64,000 nt of DNA from Bacteroidota bacterium (lineage in GTDB: Bacteria > Bacteroidota > Bacteroidia > Bacteroidales > FEN-979), in contig JAPLDH010000012.1 of the NCBI GenBank assembly GCA_026391355.1, positions 79,950-143,949 of the forward strand, given 5' to 3'. Position numbers and translations under genes: made by a program. Under the pieces are notes generated by a model. It saw only the letters and a list, made by a program, of their open reading frames with translations, was not told the origin of the DNA and searched no databases. Positions 43,886-52,888 of the stretch are shown here, piece by piece (position 1 is the stretch's first letter; every line of letters begins with the position of its first letter).

Positions 43886-45109
43886 ATGCCTAAATCCGGA
43901 TCCACAGTTATTGGTAAAATACGGAAAGTCTTTCTTTGGATAATCGTCGTTTTTCTTACCTGCGAATTGTTTCTTTTTATTATCACACCCATTTACGATT
44001 TTCCTCAACCTTCCATCTTCGCCGGTGATAAACTCTATAATCCATACCGGGGAATGGATAGTTCCCAATGGAAGAAGGCCAATTTTCATTTTCATACACG
44101 GGCCTGGGCCGGATTGACCAACGGGCGGAAAAACAGCGACGAAACGTTCTGGAAAACCTACAAAAAACTGGGATACGATGTTCCCTGCATATCCAACTAT
44201 CAAAACATCAGTAAATTCAATAAAGACTCTGCATTTTATATCCCCGTGTATGAACATGGCTTCGGTATCCAGAAGAAACACCAGCTTTGCATTGGGGCGA
44301 GGAAGGTGTCGTGGATCGATTTCAGTATCTTCCAGAACCTGAATACCCGGCAATTCATGCTGAATATCTTACACGACCAGAATGAAGCCGTAGCGCTGGC
44401 CCATCCTGACTGGGAGGATGGTTATCCGGTCGATCTGCTTCATTTTCTTTCAAACTATGATCTCATCGAGGTTCTTGATCAGAACTGGCGTTCCATTCCA
44501 CAGTGGGATGCAGCGCTTTCTTCCGGACATCCCGTTTTCATTGTTGCAGATGATGATGCCCATGATGTTTACAATATTTACAAAGTCGGGATCTGCTGTA
44601 CATTTATCAATTCCAGAACCAATCATACTGCGGATATCCTGCATTCGTTAAAAGAAGGGAATGCCTTCGGAGCGGATGTTTACATGTACAACGGGGAGGG
44701 CTTCGATAAAAAAGCAGAACGGGCAAAACAGATCCCTAAACTGAATTCGGTGAAACTGGATCATGATACACTTTGGATTTCTGTAAGTTCAAAACCCATG
44801 AAGGTTGAATTCATCGGGCAGGATGGAAAGATCATGAAAACCGTTGAAGATCATCCTGAAGCTTTCTATAAGTTTTTGCCTGAAGACACTTATATCCGCA
44901 CGGTCATTACCTTCCCAAATGACATGAAAGGACGTGGTACCCGGTTCTACCTGAACCCGGTTTTCAGGTATTCTGGCGAAAGGCCTGTCAATTCGCTGAG
45001 AGCAGAGGTCAACCGGACGAAAACCTGGCTCATTAGGCTGGTTTCGATCCCGGTTTTGTTACTGCTTTTTGGATTCTTTGTTTATTTACAGACCCGGAGA
45101 AAACATTAA
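43886..45109 (+). CDS. Membrane-anchored PHP-like phosphoesterase
   Basis: This 407-residue protein has membrane helices at both ends (~13-35 and ~384-402) and an extracytoplasmic PHP-like domain between. Candidate metal ligands in order are H68-x-H70 (ANFHFHTRAW), E123-H124 (PVYEHGFG), H173 (ALAHPDWED) and D224-x-H226 (ADDDAHD). This matches the ligand order of PHP phosphoesterases, but there is no polymerase or histidinol-phosphatase context. The substrate is unknown; sugar- or lipid-phosphates at the membrane are plausible given that a GT39 gene follows 10 bp later, in the same operon. Confidence 0.75.
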   Translation: MPKSGSTVIGKIRKVFLWIIVVFLTCELFLFIITPIYDFPQPSIFAGDKLYNPYRGMDSSQWKKANFHFHTRAWAGLTNGRKNSDETFWKTYKKLGYDVPCISNYQNISKFNKDSAFYIPVYEHGFGIQKKHQLCIGARKVSWIDFSIFQNLNTRQFMLNILHDQNEAVALAHPDWEDGYPVDLLHFLSNYDLIEVLDQNWRSIPQWDAALSSGHPVFIVADDDAHDVYNIYKVGICCTFINSRTNHTADILHSLKEGNAFGADVYMYNGEGFDKKAERAKQIPKLNSVKLDHDTLWISVSSKPMKVEFIGQDGKIMKTVEDHPEAFYKFLPEDTYIRTVITFPNDMKGRGTRFYLNPVFRYSGERPVNSLRAEVNRTKTWLIRLVSIPVLLLLFGFFVYLQTRRKH

Positions 45110-45119
45110 AAATTATCGG

Positions 45120-46844
45120 ATGACCGGAGATAAAAAAGTACAGCGGGCTTTATGGATACTGATCATCCTGTCGGTCGCAGTCAGGTCTTTTCTTGCAGGT
45201 TATATAGAATTTGGCAATGACGAGGTCTATTACTGGACCTATGCGAAATTTCCTGACCTGAGCCATTTCGACCATCCGCCGATGGTTGGTTGGGTTATCC
45301 AGTTATTTACCCTGAACCTGCACCTTCATTCGGAATTTTTTATCCGGCTGCCATCGATAGTTTTCGGAACGATCAACACGTATTTGATCTTTCTTATCGG
45401 CAGAAAAATCAAGGATCCTCTTACCGGGTTGTACGCAGCACTTCTTTTCACCTCCTCTTTCTATTGCTTTATCATTGCCGGAACCTTTATCATGCCCGAT
45501 ACGCCACAGGTATTGTTCTGGCTGCTGAGCATGTATCTGCTGATCCAATGTTTGCCCGACAAGACATTGTCGCCCCATTCGCGGAAGCTGATGTTGCTGG
45601 CAGGGGTAACCATTGGCCTGGCGCTGCTCTCAAAATATCATTCTGTTTTCCTGATCATAGGTGCTTTTTTGTACCTGCTGTTCTATAACCGGAAATGGCT
45701 GCTGGCAAAGGAGACCTGGATTGCCCTTGGGATTGCTGTTGTCCTGTTCCTGCCGGTGATCGTCTGGAATTATCATAACCAGTTTATCAGCTTTACCTTT
45801 CATGAGGAGCGGATCGACCCCCTGCACCAGGGGATACGATGGCACTACTTCCTGACAGAGATCATCGGGCAGGTCTTTTATAACAACCCGGTTAATTTCA
45901 TCATCATCATCTTCGCATTTGTTGCATTACTTCGGGGGAAAAAGTTCCTGGAAAAGGATTGGCTCCGGGTGATCTTATTGCTCAGTGCACCCCTGGCACT
46001 GGTCTTTATCTTTTTTTCACTTTTCAACAATACGCTGCCCCATTGGACTGGACCAGCCTACCTCGGTTTCATACTGTTGGCGGCAGCATTCATCAGGGAA
46101 TCCGGGGTCAATAGAATCAAGCCTTCCCTACTTCCATGGAATATCGCCAATGCGTTGGCTATTATCTTTATTATCTTATTTCCTGCAGCTTTACAGATAC
46201 GTACCGGTTGGATCCATGTACCCAGCGGGATTGGCGAGGATGTAAGTAAGCAGCTCTTTGGCTATAAGGATCTGGGAGAAAAATTTGGGCCCATTGCCCG
46301 TTCGGATGAGCAAAAAGGGCTCATGAAACCGTCCTCGCCCATCCTGACCTACCGATGGTTCCCGGCGGCCAACTTCGACTATTATATCGGATCGCCCATC
46401 TCGAAACCGGTGTATGCCCTGGGAACCCTGAAAAGGATCCATAAGTATTACTGGATCGATAAGGCGCGAGGAGATCTGCAAAGGGGGATCAACGCCTATT
46501 ATATTGCACTGAGCGACGATTTCGAGGATCCGGAAAGCCTCTACCGTACCTTGTTCGATTCCATCGGGAAACCGGATACGATCAATATCCTGCGCAGCGG
46601 GGAACGTATCCGGCAAGCTTACGTTTACCGTCTCTTCGGACTGAAGAGGGTCGTCAGCTTTGAAAGTCTCAGTGCCTATACCGAGCCCTCTGCTGAACGG
46701 ATCCATTATTGGGAAGAGCAGATACGGTCACATGCTGATTGGATGAACCAAGTGAAGGAGAAAGCGAAGCGACAGCATTTCCCCCTGGATATTGTGATCG
46801 AAAGCGAAGCGAGGTACCAGGCGGAGGAGGAAATGCAGAGATAA
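45120..46844 (+). CDS. Glycosyltransferase family 39 (ArnT/PMT-like) membrane protein
   Basis: About 574 residues with ~11 membrane helices in the N-terminal 400 residues. The GT-C signature is clear: the first periplasmic loop has D34-E35 in GNDEVYYWTYA and the FDHPPMVGW motif at 50-58. Such enzymes transfer a sugar from a polyprenyl-phosphate donor to lipid or protein outside the inner membrane. ATG 45120 is chosen; the frame extends to 45069 but that would overlap the PHP-like gene. It is the second gene of a PHP-GT39 pair. The acceptor is unknown. Confidence 0.9.
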   Translation: MTGDKKVQRALWILIILSVAVRSFLAGYIEFGNDEVYYWTYAKFPDLSHFDHPPMVGWVIQLFTLNLHLHSEFFIRLPSIVFGTINTYLIFLIGRKIKDPLTGLYAALLFTSSFYCFIIAGTFIMPDTPQVLFWLLSMYLLIQCLPDKTLSPHSRKLMLLAGVTIGLALLSKYHSVFLIIGAFLYLLFYNRKWLLAKETWIALGIAVVLFLPVIVWNYHNQFISFTFHEERIDPLHQGIRWHYFLTEIIGQVFYNNPVNFIIIIFAFVALLRGKKFLEKDWLRVILLLSAPLALVFIFFSLFNNTLPHWTGPAYLGFILLAAAFIRESGVNRIKPSLLPWNIANALAIIFIILFPAALQIRTGWIHVPSGIGEDVSKQLFGYKDLGEKFGPIARSDEQKGLMKPSSPILTYRWFPAANFDYYIGSPISKPVYALGTLKRIHKYYWIDKARGDLQRGINAYYIALSDDFEDPESLYRTLFDSIGKPDTINILRSGERIRQAYVYRLFGLKRVVSFESLSAYTEPSAERIHYWEEQIRSHADWMNQVKEKAKRQHFPLDIVIESEARYQAEEEMQR

Positions 46845-46848
46845 TTAT

Positions 46849-47112
46849 AGTTGAATAGAGAACATAGCTAAACCCTCCCTTCCTCAACTGCACATTCATC
46901 CCTGATGTACTCAGCAAATATCAAATTGACGGATTGGGCTTGTTGTTCTGATCAAGGATCTGGCCTTTGTTTTCGATGAAGGCGGGGGCGGACTTTGAAT
47001 AACTATTGGTGGTGTTGCTTTGAGAGTATGCCGATTGAGCGAGCAATGCTAAAAGTAAAAAGGTCAAAGTGCAAGCGAGTGGGGGATATTTTGGGCAAAG
47101 GTACCTGCCCAA
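46849..47112 (-). pseudogene. Remnant of a DUF7948/SBBP-type T9SS exoprotein gene
   Basis: The minus strand reads a signal peptide (LTFLLLALLAQSAYSQ), then APAFIENKGQILDQNNKPNP, the hallmark N-terminus of large DUF7948 (SBBP/gliding-type) secreted proteins. A TGA at 46921-46923 interrupts the frame. Homology continues in the same frame with YLLSTSGMNVQLRKGGFSYV and LYST, then stops 4 bp from the end of the GT39 gene. So only the first ~85 codons survive, with a nonsense codon. The upstream -7 box is still intact. Confidence 0.75.
47096..47103 (-). promoter_or_regulatory. -7 box of the decayed T9SS gene
   Basis: TACCTTTG on the minus strand is an exact TAnnTTTG match just upstream of the remnant's signal-peptide coding region. 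Confidence 0.45.
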
Positions 47113-47336
47113 ATCCGGGTGTTAACGTATTATTATTTCAATTCATTCCATTCTTTAATTCTACCGTATGGAATAGAAAAAATAACCAGTTCAGGCTACT
47201 TTTAACTTTAATACCTCAAGCTCTGTACCTTTCGAAAGCCCTTCCATTCCTCTTTTCAAAACTTCCCGGGTGATTTGTCCAACCATTTTTATCGGGTTCA
47301 TAAACAGTGACCATAATACAATTACTTGCTTCTGGA

Positions 47337-47399
47337 AGACCTTCCAGGTTTCGTTATCCTGACGATAACCCTATGCCATTGTTAAAACCTGGAAGGTCT
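47337..47399. repeat. AAACCTTCCAGGTTT inverted repeat, copy 2
   Basis: AGACCTTCCAGGTTT and AAACCTGGAAGGTCT are perfect complements ~33 bases apart. An internal TTATC...GATAA pair (ATCCTGACGAT region) makes a second small hairpin. It is related to copy 1 at 34733-34815. Confidence 0.8.
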
Positions 47400-47461
47400 A
47401 ACAATCGTACCTCGAATATCCAAAATTCAATCTAAAGTCGTAAATCGTACCTCGTAAATCC

Positions 47462-48850
47462 CTATTTCCCCACCATCTTTTTCGGATCAACGATCAAGGT
47501 GAACTCTTCATCCGTCAGTAAACCCAGTTCCAGTGTTGCTTCGCGGAGGGTTTTGTTCTCCTTGTGCGCTTTCTTGGCGATCTTTGCTGAATTATCATAA
47601 CCGATTTTGGGGTTCAGGGCAGTGACAAGCATGAGTGAATTTTCAAGGTTCTTGTTGATCGCAGCCATTCCCGGCTCAATCCCGATCACGCAATTGTCGT
47701 TGAAGGAGACGGCGGCATCGCCCAGTAATCTTGCAGATTCAAGAACGTTGCGGATGATGAGGGGTTTGAAGACGTTTAGTTGAAAATGACCATTCATACC
47801 CCCGATATTCACGGCAACATCATTACCGATCACCTGTGCACAAACCATTGTCATGGCTTCGGGTTGGGTCGGGTTGACCTTTCCCGGCATGATGGAGGAA
47901 CCGGGCTCGTTTTCAGGCAGAATGATCTCACCTATTCCGCATCGGGGGCCCGAGGCAAGCAGCCGCATGTTGCTGGCAATGTGCATCAGACTTACAGCAA
48001 GCGTTTTCAGGGCGCCGGAGGTTTCAACCATTGCATCATGTGCGGAGAGAGATTCGAACTTATTGGGCGCAGTAATGAACGGTAACCCCGTCAATTCTGC
48101 AATCTTTTTTGCAACGATCACATCATATCCATTGGGAGCATTCAACCCTGTGCCGACTGCAGTTCCTCCAAGCGCTATTTCGGAGAGGTGCGGCAGGGTA
48201 TTTTTGGTCGCCTGAATTCCATGATCCAATTGTGATGCATATCCGGAAAATTCCTGTCCGAGTGTTAACGGAGTAGCATCCATCAGGTGGGTGCGACCGG
48301 TTTTGACAATGTCATCAAATTTGGCGACCTTTTCCCATAAGGTTTTGCGTAGTTTGTCGACACCAGGTATTGTTGTACCTGTTACCATGGTGTATGCAGC
48401 AATGCTCATGGCGGCAGGAAAGGTGTCATTTGATGATTGTGATTTGTTCACATCATCGTTGGGATGGATGACGGTTTTTTCGCCGAGCTGACCACCGTTC
48501 AGAACGTGGGCACGGTTGGCGATGACTTCATTGACATTCATGTTGGATTGTGTGCCTGAGCCCGTTTGCCAGATCACCAAGGGGAACTGGTCGTCAAGTT
48601 TTCCTTCGAGGATCTCGTCGCACACCTTCACAATAAGATCCTTCTTTTCGGCAGCCAGCACGCCAAGGTCAAAGTTTGCAAGTGCCGCCGCTTTTTTCAG
48701 AATGGCAAATGCACGGATGATCTCTTTGGGCATGGATCCCGGATCCCCGATTTTAAAGTTTCCGACAGAGCGTTGAGTTTGGGCTCCCCAGTATTTATCG
48801 GCAGGAACTTCAATGGGGCCCATTGTGTCTTTTTCAATACGCGTTTTCAT
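47462..48850 (-). CDS. fumC: Class II fumarate hydratase
   Basis: This 462-residue TCA-cycle enzyme interconverts fumarate and malate without an iron-sulfur cluster. Signatures: [10 protein letters not shown] at 97-106, GRTHLMDA with H188, and the family motif [11 protein letters not shown] at 317-327 with the catalytic Ser. The length is typical and no residue looks lost. It lies 20 bp after arsC, at the end of a recX-prfB-arsC-fumC series. Confidence 0.97.
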   Translation of the reverse strand: MKTRIEKDTMGPIEVPADKYWGAQTQRSVGNFKIGDPGSMPKEIIRAFAILKKAAALANFDLGVLAAEKKDLIVKVCDEILEGKLDDQFPLVIWQTGSGTQSNMNVNEVIANRAHVLNGGQLGEKTVIHPNDDVNKSQSSNDTFPAAMSIAAYTMVTGTTIPGVDKLRKTLWEKVAKFDDIVKTGRTHLMDATPLTLGQEFSGYASQLDHGIQATKNTLPHLSEIALGGTAVGTGLNAPNGYDVIVAKKIAELTGLPFITAPNKFESLSAHDAMVETSGALKTLAVSLMHIASNMRLLASGPRCGIGEIILPENEPGSSIMPGKVNPTQPEAMTMVCAQVIGNDVAVNIGGMNGHFQLNVFKPLIIRNVLESARLLGDAAVSFNDNCVIGIEPGMAAINKNLENSLMLVTALNPKIGYDNSAKIAKKAHKENKTLREATLELGLLTDEEFTLIVDPKKMVGK

Positions 48851-48870
48851 AGAAATCGTTTTAAGAGGTT

Positions 48871-49212
48871 TTACAGAAGTGTGTTAATATTTGTAACCGG
48901 ATCACCTATCACGGCTTTGTATTCCCTTTCTATTATCGGGCGTTTCAACAATCTCGGATTCTGAAAAATGATCCTGATCCATTCATGATCATTGAATTTC
49001 TTTCCTTTCAGGTTTTTCCTGTAATAATCCTCCTGCGTACGGATGATATCAATGGGTTTCAGGTTCAGCTTGGTCAGCAACGTTTCGAGTGTTTTTTCAG
49101 ACAACGGGGATTTCAGGTACAGGATAATTTCAGGGTTCAGCCCTTTATCCTGCAGGTATTTCAACCCTGCACGGGATTTCTGGCATTGCGGATTATGATA
49201 GATCTTTAACAT
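48871..49212 (-). CDS. ArsC/Spx-family reductase-like protein
   Basis: About 113 residues with the thioredoxin-like ArsC fold. Cys10 sits in [11 protein letters not shown] and the C-terminal [10 protein letters not shown] is the conserved substrate-side loop. In true arsenate reductases this Cys bonds arsenate with Arg helpers and glutaredoxin completes the cycle. No arsenic-resistance genes adjoin it, so a general role (YffB/Spx-like) is possible. ATG 49212 (MLKIYHNPQ) gives the usual N-terminus and avoids a 14-bp overlap with prfB; the frame is open to 49233. Confidence 0.9.
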   Translation of the reverse strand: MLKIYHNPQCQKSRAGLKYLQDKGLNPEIILYLKSPLSEKTLETLLTKLNLKPIDIIRTQEDYYRKNLKGKKFNDHEWIRIIFQNPRLLKRPIIEREYKAVIGDPVTNINTLL

Positions 49213-49219
49213 TCTTATG

Positions 49220-50309
49220 TTAGCTGTTTCCAAATTCCATCAGGTAGGCCTTGATGAAATCATGCAGATCCCCATCCAGGACAGCCTGCGTATCGCTGGT
49301 TTCCTGACCTGTACGAAGATCTTTTACCATTTTATAAGGGTGAAGCACATAGTTCCTGATCTGGCTGCCCCACTCAATCTTTCTCTTATTCCCCTCTATT
49401 ACTGCAATCTTTTCCCTTTTTTTACGCAGTTCTATCTCATAAAGCTGGGATTTTAACATGCGGATGGCTTTATCACGGTTCTGTCCCTGGGACCGGGTCT
49501 CCTGACATTCGATCACAATTCCAGTCGGTTCATGCTTCAGCCTTACTGCTGTTTCCACCTTGTTCACATTTTGTCCTCCCGGTCCGCTTGACCTGAATGT
49601 ATCCCATGTAATTTCGGCGGGATTGATCTCGATCACTATATCATCATCAATCACCGGATAGGCGTAAACCGAGGCAAATGATGTGTGACGTTTATGGTTG
49701 GCGTCGAATGGGGAAAGCCTCACCAGGCGGTGAACACCGTTTTCCCCTTTCAGGTACCCGTACGCATAATCTCCTTCAATTTCAAGGGTAACTGATTTCA
49801 GACCGGCGACGTCGCCTTCCAGGTAATCGATCTCCTTAACTTTGAATTTATTCCGCTCCCCCCATCTTATGTACATCCGCATCAGCATCTGGGCCCAGTC
49901 CTGGCTTTCCGTGCCTCCTGCGCCTGAATTGATCTGGACGATTACGCTCAGCCTGTCTTCCTCTCCGCTAAGCATATTCCGGAATTCCAGGTTTTCAATC
50001 AAGGCCAGCGTGTCAGTAAAATGTTTATCCACATCCTGCTCATTCCCTTCACCCTGTGCATAGAAATCAAAGATGATGGACAGATCTTCATAACTGCTTA
50101 CCGCATTTTTGTAAGCATCTGTCCATATCTTCTTATTCCTGATGGATTTGAGCACCTGTTCGGCGGCTTTCGGATTGTTCCAGAAATCGGTCGCTTCGGT
50201 TAGCTTTCGTTCCTCTTCGATCAGTAAGATTTTTTTGTCAACGTCAAAGATACCTCCTCAAGGCATCCAGCCTTGTCAGAAGATCTTTCAGGTTCTCCTG
50301 TGCGATCAT
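49220..50309 (-). CDS. prfB: Peptide chain release factor 2 with programmed +1 frameshift
   Basis: RF2 releases peptides at UGA and UAA codons. The 5' part starts at ATG 50309 ([21 protein letters not shown]) and meets an in-frame TGA at 50244-50246. Slipping +1 on CTTTGAC (50243-50249) joins it to [20 protein letters not shown] and the rest of the gene, giving 362 residues. An SD-like AGGAGG lies three bases upstream of the CTT codon (50253-50258), the classic stimulator. The SPF codon-recognition tripeptide (~199-201) and GGQ (~244-246) are intact. Reading the 3' frame alone gives a falsely short protein starting at 50155. The start is 3 bp after recX. Confidence 0.97.
50243..50258 (-). promoter_or_regulatory. 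RF2 autoregulatory frameshift site
   Basis: On the minus strand the sequence is AGGAGGTATCTTTGAC: an SD-like AGGAGG, a three-base spacer, the slippery CTT codon, and UGA C. Slow termination at low RF2 allows the +1 slip, so RF2 controls its own synthesis. This matches the E. coli arrangement almost base for base. Confidence 0.95.
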
Positions 50310-50312
50310 AGA

Positions 50313-50768
50313 TCAGATTTTATGTTCCATCAAAATTTCAAAGATCAGGGGAAGCTCATAGCCTTTATTCTGGATAAAGGTGATGATCTTATCACGAAGG
50401 TTGATCCCTTTCTCCTTGTCCAGTTCTTCTTTCTTTTTCAGAATAAGTGTCTTCAAAACAGTAAGATACTCTTCTTCATCGATTTCACTGAGGCCTTTCC
50501 TGATCAGGCTATCGGGGATGCTTTTCAACTGAAGTTCGAATGCGATCTTCAGTTTTCCCCATTTGTTAACCCTGAATTTACCACGGGTAAATGCCCGTGC
50601 AAAACGTTCCTCATTCAGGATGTTCTCTTTTTTCAGGTTTGCAATAACTGATTCTATCTGACTTTCCCTGAGATTCCAGTCTTTTAGTTTTGATACTATT
50701 TCCTTGGTGCATCGTTCCTGATAAGCACAATACTGTTGTAGTTTTTTGTTGAGAATTTCTGAGTTCAT
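50313..50768 (-). CDS. recX: Regulatory protein RecX
   Basis: This 151-residue protein has the three-helix repeat pattern of RecX, which caps RecA filaments and inhibits RecA. Typical segments are YCAYQERCTKEIVSKLKDW, ENILNEERFARAFTRGKFR, WGKLKIAFEL and FIQNKGYELPLIFEIL. The length is usual for the family. recA is not in this window. The gene heads the recX-prfB-arsC-fumC series and follows a terminator at the end of the upstream T9SS gene. Confidence 0.93.
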   Translation of the reverse strand: MNSEILNKKLQQYCAYQERCTKEIVSKLKDWNLRESQIESVIANLKKENILNEERFARAFTRGKFRVNKWGKLKIAFELQLKSIPDSLIRKGLSEIDEEEYLTVLKTLILKKKEELDKEKGINLRDKIITFIQNKGYELPLIFEILMEHKI

Positions 50769-50778
50769 GGTAAGAGTT

Positions 50779-50809
50779 AAAAACTCACCCCCTCGGTGGG
50801 GTTGAGTTT
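50779..50809 (-). terminator. Intrinsic terminator after the T9SS gene
   Basis: On the minus strand AAACTCAACCCC-ACCGA-GGGGGTGAG is followed by TTTTT, giving a stem of about ten pairs with one bulge and a T-run. It starts at the stop codon of the T9SS gene and lies 11 bp before the recX start. It is the cleanest terminator in the window and isolates the recX operon. Confidence 0.75.
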
Positions 50810-52670
50810 ATTCGATTATCAATTTGTTTGAATAATTTTCGTTGTTGATTTTTACCGTATAAAGATAGATTCCAGGGGAAAGCCGGCTTCCGTCGATGGT
50901 TAGGGAATGTTCTCCCTTGTTCATCCTTCCTTTATTGATACTCATCACTTTCATGCCCAATGGATTATAGACATCCAGGCTCACTGATGCATTGTTTACA
51001 AGGGTCACATTTACGGTAGTAAGGCCTTTACAAGGATTCGGCATATTGGGTGAAACGGTATTTCCTTTGATTTTGGCATTGTCGTCATTTATTCCAACAT
51101 AACAGCTAACTGTTAATTCTTTACGTTCTTCAATTGTATTGTTATGAACAATGACATTGGTAGCATCCCTTACCGCTGAGCCCGGGACATCGGCTGACTG
51201 ATAGACAAATCGTATATAATTGTCCGGTTTATTTTTGGCCATGGATGGAAAGGCATATTCCTTGTAAATATAAGCAAGGCCATGGTTCAGGTCATTTGAA
51301 TCGCTCCAGGTCACCCCATGATCGACGGAATGTCTTTCCCATATATGCCTGTAATTGAGGGAATCCGATCCGACATATGGGTTTCCAACAGTAACTCCCG
51401 ACCAGATAACATTGAGATGATCACAGGCATCGACCGTTATTTGCGGGAAGCTGGTCAGGCTTACACCATAATAAGGAAACCTGACAAGGGGATCTCCTGC
51501 GGCATTGGAATAGACCCAGCCGAGCAATTGTCCGTGGTTATATAACGTATCCGGGATAAGGCTATCCTGTAGTTGGGGCATGGTGCTGTTCCAGTAAATT
51601 AGTCCATCGGTATAGTAATAATATACGCGGGTAGACCCGTCGCTGCTGGCACGCATCCTTCCGAAAGCTACATGGAACACGCCTTCTTTATCCATTTCCA
51701 CGGCCAGAGAACCATCGCAGCAATAGAAAGGATCGGCAGGAACGGTTGTGGCTTCCGCTTTGTGTGAATTGCTCAGGATCTCTGTTTTGGTCCAGGTTTC
51801 GCCATTGTCGTAAGAGGTCATCAGGAATGTATCGAGCCAATTCCCACCGACAACAAAACAGATGGTATCGCCATGTGGAGAACCCCAGGTGTACTCATCA
51901 GCGCTAAACCCGATATAATTAGAGGAATTCATCGGATCGATGATAATCCCGTTTTTATCCCAGTTAGCACCTCCATCGGTAGAACGGTAATAGACAATTG
52001 CTCCATCCAATCCCTGGTATGAAGTACCACCGCTTGCCGCGGGAGGAGTAAGCGCAAGAATATGAATTGTATTGTGGTCGGCTCCTGCAGTGATCATGGC
52101 CGGCCAAACGATCCAGTTTCCGCCTGGCGGTGGCGGTACAGTGCCTGAAGTCCATGTTCCGGTACCGGCAACCAGACGGGTATTCATAATCAACCCGGAG
52201 GCTCCGGCAAAATTATGGGATACTACGATCTCACCGCCTCCATTCCATTGCTGGTAGCATGGCCAGCCGGTCTTAATAGCTTCTATCCTGCCTGATGGAT
52301 TCGGACCCCAGGCAGACCCGTTATAATAGTTGTATCCAGTTCCGCGGTCAGCATAGCCGGGATCCGTCATTCCTCTTGTCCAGATTCCGCCAATCGTGTT
52401 GGCGCCGGGATCAAAGTAGATCCGCTCATGCATTGATGAGTTGGTTTGTGCATCGTACCTTGTACCGCCAATTATGGTAGCGGCAGCACTTGAAGACCGT
52501 GGTACATTCACAAATGAACCGTTCGACAAAGGCTCAGCCATTATCCCTGAAGGGACAGGTTTCAGTACGGCCTTGTTTTGCAAAGCTTTTGGAACCATGC
52601 TTTTATAGGATTGTGCGAAGACCGACATCCCAAAAACCATTAATAGCGCTATCAGTAGAATTTTTTTCAT
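50808..52670 (-). CDS. T9SS-sorted BNR/sialidase-like exoprotein
   Basis: This 620-residue protein has a signal peptide (MKKILLIALLMVFGMSVFAQ), a beta-propeller body with Asp-box-like motifs (STDGGANWDKNG, SYDNGETWTKTE, SVDHGVTWSDSN) between ~120 and 510, and a type IX sorting domain (SPNMPNPCKGLTTVNV ... NYSNKLIIE). It is exported by T9SS. No sialidase catalytic residues are evident and the ligand is unknown. A -7 box (TAATTTTG) lies 44-51 bases upstream of the start. Confidence 0.85.
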   Translation of the reverse strand: MKKILLIALLMVFGMSVFAQSYKSMVPKALQNKAVLKPVPSGIMAEPLSNGSFVNVPRSSSAAATIIGGTRYDAQTNSSMHERIYFDPGANTIGGIWTRGMTDPGYADRGTGYNYYNGSAWGPNPSGRIEAIKTGWPCYQQWNGGGEIVVSHNFAGASGLIMNTRLVAGTGTWTSGTVPPPPGGNWIVWPAMITAGADHNTIHILALTPPAASGGTSYQGLDGAIVYYRSTDGGANWDKNGIIIDPMNSSNYIGFSADEYTWGSPHGDTICFVVGGNWLDTFLMTSYDNGETWTKTEILSNSHKAEATTVPADPFYCCDGSLAVEMDKEGVFHVAFGRMRASSDGSTRVYYYYTDGLIYWNSTMPQLQDSLIPDTLYNHGQLLGWVYSNAAGDPLVRFPYYGVSLTSFPQITVDACDHLNVIWSGVTVGNPYVGSDSLNYRHIWERHSVDHGVTWSDSNDLNHGLAYIYKEYAFPSMAKNKPDNYIRFVYQSADVPGSAVRDATNVIVHNNTIEERKELTVSCYVGINDDNAKIKGNTVSPNMPNPCKGLTTVNVTLVNNASVSLDVYNPLGMKVMSINKGRMNKGEHSLTIDGSRLSPGIYLYTVKINNENYSNKLIIE

Positions 52671-52713
52671 GATCTTTCAGGTTTTAAATGAAACTTAGGA
52701 TTTACATTTCAAA

Positions 52714-52721
52714 CAAAATTA
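52714..52721 (-). promoter_or_regulatory. Bacteroidota -7 box for the T9SS gene
   Basis: TAATTTTG on the minus strand is an exact TAnnTTTG match 43 bases before ATG 52670. No clear -33 element is seen. Confidence 0.5.
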
Positions 52722-52888
52722 AATAAAACATTGTTAATCCCTACAGGAAAATATGCAGGATGCAATTTCTTTTTCAAATTTACGATGACATGATTACGAT
52801 CGGCTGACAAATAAATCGGCACTTGTCCAATCGTAAATGGATCTTCCTCCGCTGAGATTACTATCTTTACAACAAAAAAGCATGAATT

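Larger units (their letters stand above)
46845..47461. other. 617-bp intergenic stretch with a decayed gene and a repeat
   Basis: This contains the minus-strand T9SS gene remnant (46849-47112) with its -7 box (47096-47103) and the AAACCTTCC inverted repeat (47337-47399). A short run of TCGTAAATCGTACCTCGTAA simple repeats lies near 47430-47458, before the fumC stop. The ~220 bp between the remnant and the repeat hold nothing I recognise. Confidence 0.7.
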
